6,867 nt of DNA from assembly GCA_016206945.1 (NCBI GenBank), contig JACQQP010000163.1:1-6867 (forward strand), read 5' to 3'. The position numbers were made by a program, and so were the translations under genes. The notes under the pieces were generated by a model. That model was not told the origin of the DNA, searched no databases, and saw only the letters and a list, made by a program, of their open reading frames with translations. Positions 1 through 4,816 of this stretch are shown here, piece by piece. Source of the stretch: Candidatus Omnitrophota bacterium (GTDB lineage Bacteria; Omnitrophota; Omnitrophia; Omnitrophales; Danuiimicrobiaceae). Within the stretch, counting starts at the first letter, position 1, and every line of letters begins with the position of its first letter.

Positions 1-945
1 GTACAGAGAAGCTGCTTTCTTGTACATTTGGTTTGCTTCCTTGTGTCGTTCGAGTTCGAAAAATAAATCACCTGATTCCAGGTAGGGATCGATGAAATCA
101 GGGCTTAGCTCAAAGGCTTCTTTAAATTCTATGAGCGCTTCTTCTTTTTTATTGAGTCCAGAAAGCGCAAGACCGAGTCCGTGATGGGCGATGGTGCTGT
201 CCGGAACCGCTTCCACGACTTTTTTGAATTGTCCGGACGCTTCTTGCGACTTCCCGGCCGCGAGGTAAGCCAGTCCAAAGTCGTTTACAATTTGCATGTT
301 CTTGGGATCAGCGACGATTGCCTTTTTAAATTCCTCAAACGCTGGATCAAAAGCTCTTGTTTTAGCTAAAACAATGGCCAGTTTATGGTGGATTGACCTG
401 TGGTTTGGATTTAGTTCCTCGACTTTTCTGAAGAAATCAAGCGCCTCCTCAATTCTTCCGGAAACAAGCGCCAGTTCGCCAAGATTGAAATAGGCTTCCG
501 CGAATTTTGGATCGCGCTCGATAGCAGCGCGGAAACTATTCACAGCGTTTTCGGCTTGTCCCTCCTTCAAATAAGTAATCCCTAAATTGTTATAGGCTTC
601 GGCGTTGTTGGGATTCATGCGAATCACCTCAAGATAGGTTTTTTTGGCTTTTGTGCCTTCATTTTGGGAAAGGTAAATATTTGCAAGCAGCTCATGCATT
701 TCCGCGTCATTAGGATGTTCTTTCACCATCCGTTCCAGATTGGAAGCCGCTTCCTTAGTTTGACCTTTTTCGATAAGTTCAAGTGCGGTTTGAATTGTGA
801 CCGTGTGGGATTTTGAGGGTTGGTCTGCGCCAACGATAGAGGAGAATAAAGACACTATGACCAGGAAGATAATGCCGACAATGACACCGATAATTCGTTT
901 TGTTTTTCTAGGATCCGTAATTAATTTAAAGCCCTTCTTCTCCAT
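1..945 (-). CDS. Membrane-anchored TPR-repeat protein, 3' end cut off by the window
   Basis: The frame is open from an ATG at 945 to base 1, giving 315 residues with no stop, so the C-terminus lies outside. Residues about 17-40 form one hydrophobic segment preceded by Lys/Arg (DPRKTKR), which fits an N-terminal membrane anchor or uncleaved signal with the rest outside the cytoplasm. From about residue 45 there are eight consecutive 34-residue tetratricopeptide units starting near 47, 81, 115, 149, 183, 217, 251 and 285. They carry typical TPR positions such as AEAYNNLG, AEAYFNLG and the helix-breaking NPNN, DPKF and NPNH. TPR arrays bind proteins and serve as assembly scaffolds; no enzymatic motif is seen. 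The ATG lies 17 bases after the stop of the secreted-protein gene, so the two are probably co-transcribed and both under the riboswitch. The ribosome site is weak (GAAAG about 7 bases upstream). The fold call is secure; the function is unknown. Exopolysaccharide or pilus assembly is only a guess from the c-di-GMP context. Confidence 0.87.
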   Translation of the reverse strand, partial: MEKKGFKLITDPRKTKRIIGVIVGIIFLVIVSLFSSIVGADQPSKSHTVTIQTALELIEKGQTKEAASNLERMVKEHPNDAEMHELLANIYLSQNEGTKAKKTYLEVIRMNPNNAEAYNNLGITYLKEGQAENAVNSFRAAIERDPKFAEAYFNLGELALVSGRIEEALDFFRKVEELNPNHRSIHHKLAIVLAKTRAFDPAFEEFKKAIVADPKNMQIVNDFGLAYLAAGKSQEASGQFKKVVEAVPDSTIAHHGLGLALSGLNKKEEALIEFKEAFELSPDFIDPYLESGDLFFELERHKEANQMYKKAASLY

Positions 946-962
946 ATTTTTTCTTTCGCCCT

Positions 963-1574
963 TTAATGATTGCATTCCGGCCCAGATTTATATCCATCCG
1001 CTTCCACGGGCTTGTCCACAACAAATCCGCCCGGCAGCATGTTGCGACTCTGAGGACCTGAATCGAAAGCCGCTGTTGGCGTGTTTCCACCGCGAAGCAA
1101 CGCTTTAGGACCTTGATTGAAATTGTCGAAGGCGCCAAAGGCAGCCGAGGGATCTGATTGGCTCGGCCACGATCCATCGGGATTTTCAGGTCCATAGACT
1201 CCGCCTTTATTGGGGGCTCCAAAACCAGAAGGCCCTTTTCCTGAACCAGTGGGTGGCATTGGATTTCCAGGTTTTGGCGGCCCGAATTGGGGGCCGGAAG
1301 GAGATGGCCTGCCGAGTGATAAATTAGGAAAAGGGCCTTCGCCCACGTCTTCCGGTCCGTATAGAAGTGGAGTACGGAGTTTATCTTGCCGGTCCACTTT
1401 GTCCGAACTGTCTTTGCCGGCGTTCCTCTTGAGCCACTGACGTGCTAAATCGAAATCGCCTTTGTATTGGGAACTCGCCCTTTGCACGTCCCCGTCGTCA
1501 CTCCAACCCAATTGAGAGGGAACAATTAGGAAACTCATGAACAAGAACAATAAAACGGTAATTTTTGATATCAT
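963..1574 (-). CDS. Secreted Pro/Gly-rich protein of unknown function, c-di-GMP riboswitch controlled
   Basis: The product has 203 residues and I do not recognise its family. Residues 1-25 look like a Sec signal peptide: MISK, then a hydrophobic core (ITVLLFLFMSFLIV), with a possible signal peptidase I site near GWS/DD. There is no lipobox cysteine. Residues 26-66 are charged and probably helical (QYKGDFDLARQWLKRN). From about 68 to the end the chain is rich in Pro, Gly, Ser, Asn and Phe and looks disordered. A YGPE motif occurs twice (near 72 and 127), and the only cysteine is third from the C-terminus (PECNH). No TM segment follows the signal, so a periplasmic, surface or matrix role is inferred. 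The start at 1574 is chosen because GAGGG sits 4 bases upstream; an in-frame ATG at 1598 lies inside the terminator stem of the leader and is unlikely to be used. The gene is directly downstream of a GEMM-I riboswitch and 17 bases before the TPR gene. That it is a real gene is supported by the leader, SD site and signal peptide. Confidence 0.78.
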   Translation of the reverse strand: MISKITVLLFLFMSFLIVPSQLGWSDDGDVQRASSQYKGDFDLARQWLKRNAGKDSSDKVDRQDKLRTPLLYGPEDVGEGPFPNLSLGRPSPSGPQFGPPKPGNPMPPTGSGKGPSGFGAPNKGGVYGPENPDGSWPSQSDPSAAFGAFDNFNQGPKALLRGGNTPTAAFDSGPQSRNMLPGGFVVDKPVEADGYKSGPECNH

Positions 1575-1578
1575 TTTT

Positions 1579-1583
1579 CCCTC
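1579..1583 (-). promoter_or_regulatory. Shine-Dalgarno site deciding the start of the secreted-protein gene
   Basis: On the minus strand GAGGG is followed by four A residues and the ATG at 1574. It comes directly after the T-run of the leader terminator, so ribosomes can load only on transcripts that escaped termination. This favours 1574 over the upstream in-frame ATG at 1598, which lacks such a site. Confidence 0.75.
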
Positions 1584-1587
1584 AAAT

Positions 1588-1629
1588 AAAAAACCCATTT
1601 CCGAGAAAGGTGTTTTCCGGAAATGGGTT
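1588..1629 (-). terminator. Rho-independent terminator, expression platform of the riboswitch
   Basis: On the minus strand AACCCATTTCCG (1629-1618) pairs perfectly with CGGAAATGGGTT (1603-1592). This makes a 12-bp stem with a 14-base loop, running into six T residues (1593-1588). The hairpin starts about 8 bases after the aptamer's last conserved helix and ends just before the SD of the secreted-protein gene, as expected for an attenuator. The 5' arm CCCATTT (1627-1621) can also pair with GAATGGG (1697-1691), the 3' strand of aptamer helix P2, giving 7 bp with one G-U pair. That pairing is a possible antiterminator. The same hairpin could also end transcripts reading through from nuoN. Confidence 0.88.
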
Positions 1630-1635
1630 GTCTCA

Positions 1636-1727
1636 CTTACCGGTAGCTCGGCTGACCCTCGTTTTCGACGAAGGTCCCGCAGCTTTGTGTCCCATTCTTA
1701 CGAATGGTTTACCTTTTTCGGTAGCAA
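1636..1727 (-). ncRNA. Cyclic di-GMP class I (GEMM-I) riboswitch aptamer
   Basis: The minus strand carries the conserved GEMM-I core in order. GGTAAACC lies at 1713-1706. P2 is CCATTC-GTAA-GAATGG (1707-1692), closed by a GNRA tetraloop. The signature GGGACACAAAGCT follows (1693-1681). P3 has a distal 9-bp stem GACCTTCGT/ACGAGGGTC (1676-1668 with 1662-1654) around a CGAAA loop. The 3' core AGCCGAGCTACCG is at 1653-1641. A short P1 could form from TACC (1723-1720) and GGTA (1641-1638). Aligned by eye to the Vibrio cholerae Vc2 structure, the base equivalent to G20 is G (1713), to A47 is A (1686) and to C92 is C (1643). This is the c-di-GMP pattern, not the A20 pattern of the cGAMP-sensing GEMM-Ib class. 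It controls the downstream secreted-protein and TPR genes through the adjoining terminator. The aptamer call rests on motif and structure read from the sequence. Confidence 0.92.
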
Positions 1728-1738
1728 AGCTATCGCTT

Positions 1739-1768
1739 ATTTAAAGACTACCTCATGGTGTTTGGTAA
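1739..1768 (-). promoter_or_regulatory. Possible sigma-70 promoter for the riboswitch transcript
   Basis: On the minus strand TTACCA (1768-1763) and TTAAAT (1744-1739) are spaced by 18 bases. Each matches the housekeeping consensus at four of six positions. A start about seven bases downstream, near 1732, would begin the RNA just before the aptamer, which is why this pair was preferred. Other weak pairs exist in 1740-1810, and the host's sigma factors are unknown, so this is a candidate only. Confidence 0.3.
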
Positions 1769-1839
1769 TACAACTCGGGAAAGGAAGATGTAACATATTT
1801 ATTCTAAACTGGTTACGATTTGGCTTAAAGCGGGATAAA

Positions 1840-3279
1840 TCAAAAAATGGGAAGGGTGACGATCGATTGTTCTACCATTCGGATGAGTGGGGCAGGCCAA
1901 AGGCCAATCAAGAATAGGCCAAGCAGGGAGGCAACGACCGCGATTTTTATGGAAAATGGATTTTTTAATTTTTCCGACGCGAGTGGCGGGACGAGATACA
2001 TGGCGCGCACCACTTTGAAGTAATAGTAAGCGGCCACGGCGGAGTTAAGGGCGATGGCAATCGCCAAGGCAATGGCATTTGCGCTAATGGCCGCGGAAAA
2101 GATATAGACCTTCGCAATGAATCCTGCCAGCGGAGGAATACCAGTCAAAGACAGAAGAAAAAGGGTAAGCGCAAGGGCCAGGAGCGGACTCCTTATGGCA
2201 AGTCCGTTGTACATTTCCAATTGATTGGACCCCAGGTTGCGTTCAATTGCGACGACCGTAAAGAAGGCTCCAAGGTTTGTGAATAAATAAGCCACAATAT
2301 AAATGAGCACCGCCTGAAGGCCGAGCTCATTGGGAAGCACAAATCCGACAAGGATGTAACCCGCTTGTGCGATGCTTGAGTAAGCGAGCAAGCGTTTCAC
2401 ATCTGTTTGCGAGATGGCGATGATATTTCCTACCGTCATCGTGACCACCGCAAGCAGTTGGAGAAGTAATGTCCATTTGGGAACCAGGTTCGGGAACGCT
2501 GAAAGAAAAACCCGGGCGAGCACCGCAAATCCGAGCGCTTTCGGAGCCACGGTCAAAAATCCTGCAACGGGGGTCGGCGCCCCTTGGTATACATCGGGGG
2601 CCCACATGTGGAATGGGACCACGGAAATTTTGAATCCAATTCCAACCAAAAGAAGCGTCATTCCAATAAGCCCCATCGTTTGAATGGCGTGGTTAGTAGA
2701 AAGGAGAAGAATTTCACCCATTTTTACGAGATCAATCGTCCCCGTAATGCCAAAGAGAAGGGACATTCCAAAGAGCATGGTGGCGGAAGAGATGGCACCA
2801 AAGAGAACGTATTTGAGGGAGGCTTCGCTTGAGGCCTTGTCGAATTTTTGGAATCCCACGAGAAGAAAAGAAGTTAACGAAACCGATTCAATCGTCAGAA
2901 ACACCATCAGGAGGTTCGTTACCCCGCCCATTAAGGTGAGCAGGACCGCCGTGGTGAGCAAGAGTATGTAAAACTCACTTTGAGCGCGTTCCGGAATTTT
3001 TTCGTAAGCGAGACTCGCCAAGATGGTCAGTCCAACAGTGCCATAGACAACAGCTCTAAAAAAGAAAGTGAAAGGATCCCAGACATACGAATCGAAAAAC
3101 AATCCTTCATCCGGGTAAAAAGGAGATGGAATGACAAAAGCGATCACAATGAAGGTGAAACTCAACCAACCGAGCCATTTTTTCTCGCGCACAAAAAAAT
3201 CAAGAACGAGAATCGCAAGGATAGCGAAACAAAGAAAAAGCTCAGACCGTACAAAGTAAAGGCTATCGAGTGCGTCCAT
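1840..3279 (-). CDS. nuoN: NADH-quinone oxidoreductase subunit N
   Basis: NuoN is one of three antiporter-like proton-pumping subunits in the membrane arm of complex I. It couples NADH-to-quinone electron transfer to proton translocation. The product has 479 residues, close to the usual 480-490, and is hydrophobic almost throughout, with about 14 predicted TM helices. Proton-path residues can be placed: E131 in TM5 (FLTIES), K217 in GFKIS, K247 in APKA and K390 in the broken helix near GFIAK. The family block around PFHMWAPDVYQGAPTP (222-237) is intact, as is QTDVKRLLAYSS (291-302). The ATG directly follows the nuoM stop with no spacer. The nearest SD-like GGAGG lies about 13 bases upstream inside nuoM, so translation is probably coupled to nuoM. 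No clear intrinsic terminator follows the TGA before the riboswitch leader. Nothing is broken or truncated. Confidence 0.97.
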   Translation of the reverse strand: MDALDSLYFVRSELFLCFAILAILVLDFFVREKKWLGWLSFTFIVIAFVIPSPFYPDEGLFFDSYVWDPFTFFFRAVVYGTVGLTILASLAYEKIPERAQSEFYILLLTTAVLLTLMGGVTNLLMVFLTIESVSLTSFLLVGFQKFDKASSEASLKYVLFGAISSATMLFGMSLLFGITGTIDLVKMGEILLLSTNHAIQTMGLIGMTLLLVGIGFKISVVPFHMWAPDVYQGAPTPVAGFLTVAPKALGFAVLARVFLSAFPNLVPKWTLLLQLLAVVTMTVGNIIAISQTDVKRLLAYSSIAQAGYILVGFVLPNELGLQAVLIYIVAYLFTNLGAFFTVVAIERNLGSNQLEMYNGLAIRSPLLALALTLFLLSLTGIPPLAGFIAKVYIFSAAISANAIALAIAIALNSAVAAYYYFKVVRAMYLVPPLASEKLKNPFSIKIAVVASLLGLFLIGLWPAPLIRMVEQSIVTLPIF

Positions 3280-4752
3280 TTATGCTGCTGTACCTCCCAA
3301 AAGTCGCACCAGCGCTTCGATGGTAGGCGAGAAATATTGAATGGCTACTTTTGGATAAATCCCAATGAGCAAAATTAAAATCATGAGGGGCACCATCGTA
3401 AATATTTCGCGCGCATTGATGTCAGGGAGTTTGGCCCATTTTGGGTTGAGATTTCCTAAGAGAACTCTCTGAATCATATAAAGGAGGTAAGCAGCGGCCA
3501 GCAAAATTCCGCCGCACGCCGCAATCGTCATCCAGCGGTACACATTGAAGCTGCCGAGGAGCACCATGAATTCGCTAACGAAACCCGCAAGTCCAGGAAG
3601 ACCGAGGGATGCGAGCGAGGTGAAAATCAGAATTCCCCCATAGACCGGCATTTTGGCCCAGATGCCGCCAAAGCTGTCTAAGTCACGAATGTGAGATCGA
3701 TCGTATAGGACACCTACGAGCAAGAAGAGCCCGCCTGTGATCATAGCGTGGTTAAACATCTGAAGAAGCGCTCCATTCATACCCGTCGTTGTGAATACCG
3801 CAAGCCCGAGGAGGACAAATCCCATATGGCTGACGCTGGAATAAGCGACCATTTTCTTAAAATCTTTTTGGGCGAATGCAACAAACCCGCCATAAATAAT
3901 TCCAATGATGGCAAGAATTCCCATGTACGGTCCGAACCAGCGCGCGGCCTGAGGAAGGATGGGGTAACTGATTCGGTAAAATCCATACGCTCCCATTTTC
4001 AGGAGGACGCCTGCCAGCAACACGCTAATGGGCGTCGGTGCTTCCACGTGCGCGTCGGGAAGCCACGTATGGAAAGGGAAAATGGGAACTTTAATCGCAA
4101 AGCCGAGGAAAAGGGCGAGGAATACAAGTTGTTGAAAGCGAATTGCAAATGTATTTTTGCCAAGCTCGAGCATGTTGAACGTGTGAGGCGTGCTTGCAAA
4201 ATAAAGCGCCAAGATTCCGATCAACATGAACATACTTCCCGCCAAGGTATAAAGGAAGAACTTGATCGCCGCATATTCTTTTCTTGGTCCGCCCCAAATT
4301 CCGATGAGAAAGTACATGGGAACAAGCACCAACTCCCAAAAAATATAAAAGAGGAACAGATCGAGCGCCAGAAATGTTCCCATCATTCCCGTCTCAAGAA
4401 GAAGGTACAGCACGAAATATTCTTTGACGCGTTCCTTAATTCCGAAAGAAGCGACACAAGCCAGAAAAGAAAGGAGAGAAGTGGCAAGGACCATGACGAA
4501 ACTGATTCCATCGACACCGAGGTGGTAATGAACCTGAAGCTCGGGAATCCAAAGCACGCGCTCGACAAATTGCATTTCTGCCGAGTTGATATTGAATAGA
4601 AGCAAGAGCCTTATACTCAGCAAAAGCACGAGTGCGGTTGCAACCGTTGCGATGGCGCGTATCAATCGTTCTTGGCTTCTGGGTGTTACCATGATCAAAA
4701 GCATTCCCGCGATGGGTATGAAAACAAGAGCAGTTAAAATCGGAATGTTCAT
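3280..4752 (-). CDS. nuoM: NADH-quinone oxidoreductase subunit M
   Basis: NuoM is the middle antiporter-like subunit of the complex I membrane arm, between NuoL and NuoN in the proton-pumping row. The product has 490 residues, near the usual 500, with about 14 TM helices. Signature residues are E140 in TM5 (FYIFWELVLVPMYFLIG), K221 in GFAIKVPIFPFHTWLPDAH, K252 in LLKMGAYG and E394 in GFVSEF. A Glu at that last position, where NuoL and NuoN have Lys, separates NuoM from its paralogues. The block QKDFKKMVAYSSVSHMG (295-311) is conserved. The start at 4752 has a strong SD, AAGGAG (4763-4758), 5 bases upstream. That SD follows the palindromic repeat in the nuoL-nuoM gap almost directly. The stop abuts the nuoN start, consistent with one operon and coupled translation. 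Confidence 0.98.
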   Translation of the reverse strand: MNIPILTALVFIPIAGMLLIMVTPRSQERLIRAIATVATALVLLLSIRLLLLFNINSAEMQFVERVLWIPELQVHYHLGVDGISFVMVLATSLLSFLACVASFGIKERVKEYFVLYLLLETGMMGTFLALDLFLFYIFWELVLVPMYFLIGIWGGPRKEYAAIKFFLYTLAGSMFMLIGILALYFASTPHTFNMLELGKNTFAIRFQQLVFLALFLGFAIKVPIFPFHTWLPDAHVEAPTPISVLLAGVLLKMGAYGFYRISYPILPQAARWFGPYMGILAIIGIIYGGFVAFAQKDFKKMVAYSSVSHMGFVLLGLAVFTTTGMNGALLQMFNHAMITGGLFLLVGVLYDRSHIRDLDSFGGIWAKMPVYGGILIFTSLASLGLPGLAGFVSEFMVLLGSFNVYRWMTIAACGGILLAAAYLLYMIQRVLLGNLNPKWAKLPDINAREIFTMVPLMILILLIGIYPKVAIQYFSPTIEALVRLLGGTAA

Positions 4753-4757
4753 ATGAT

Positions 4758-4763
4758 CTCCTT
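4758..4763 (-). promoter_or_regulatory. Strong Shine-Dalgarno site of nuoM
   Basis: AAGGAG on the minus strand lies 5 bases from the ATG at 4752. It starts 2 bases after the end of the palindromic repeat at 4766-4803, so a hairpin formed by the repeat would end just short of the ribosome site and leave it free. Confidence 0.8.
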
Positions 4764-4765
4764 TA

Positions 4766-4803
4766 CGTCATTGCGAGCGAACGAAGTGAGCGAAACAATG
4801 ACG
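4766..4803. repeat. Short palindromic repeat in the nuoL-nuoM gap
   Basis: CGTCATTG (4766-4773) and CAATGACG (4796-4803) are perfect 8-bp inverted arms around a 22-base spacer rich in GCGA/GAGCGAA units. The end GTCATTGCGAG is shared with the larger element upstream of nuoL at 6738. The element fills most of the 64-base gap between nuoL and nuoM. No T-run follows, so it is not an intrinsic terminator. It resembles the REP-like intergenic repeats with ATTGCGAGCGAA cores seen in many bacterial genomes. In RNA it could form a hairpin that stabilises or separates the two cistrons. Confidence 0.75.
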
Positions 4804-4816
4804 GAGTTGGACATTG

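Noticed and set aside
926..1222. 98-codon minus-strand frame overlapping the secreted-protein gene and the start of the TPR gene
   Set aside because: It runs in a different frame from both genes, has no SD or recognisable domain, and the two genes explain the stretch.
1575..1598. In-frame upstream ATG at 1598 for the secreted protein
   Set aside because: It lies in the 3' arm of the leader terminator, has no ribosome site, and would add charged residues (MGFLFEGK) before a normal signal peptide.
1741..1840. A second (tandem) GEMM aptamer upstream of the first
   Set aside because: The minus strand here has TTACCAAACACC, which superficially resembles the aptamer core, but it lacks the P2 hairpin and the GGGAC-CAAAGC signature.
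3748..4599. 283-codon open frame on the plus strand opposite nuoM
   Set aside because: The product is a charged, low-complexity sequence with no domain or signal, while the opposite strand encodes an intact conserved membrane protein. It is an antisense shadow of nuoM.
4766..4803. Palindrome between nuoL and nuoM as an intrinsic terminator
   Set aside because: There is no T-run on either side and the stem is only 8 bp around a 22-base spacer. nuoM lies directly downstream with a strong SD, so an operon break is unlikely.
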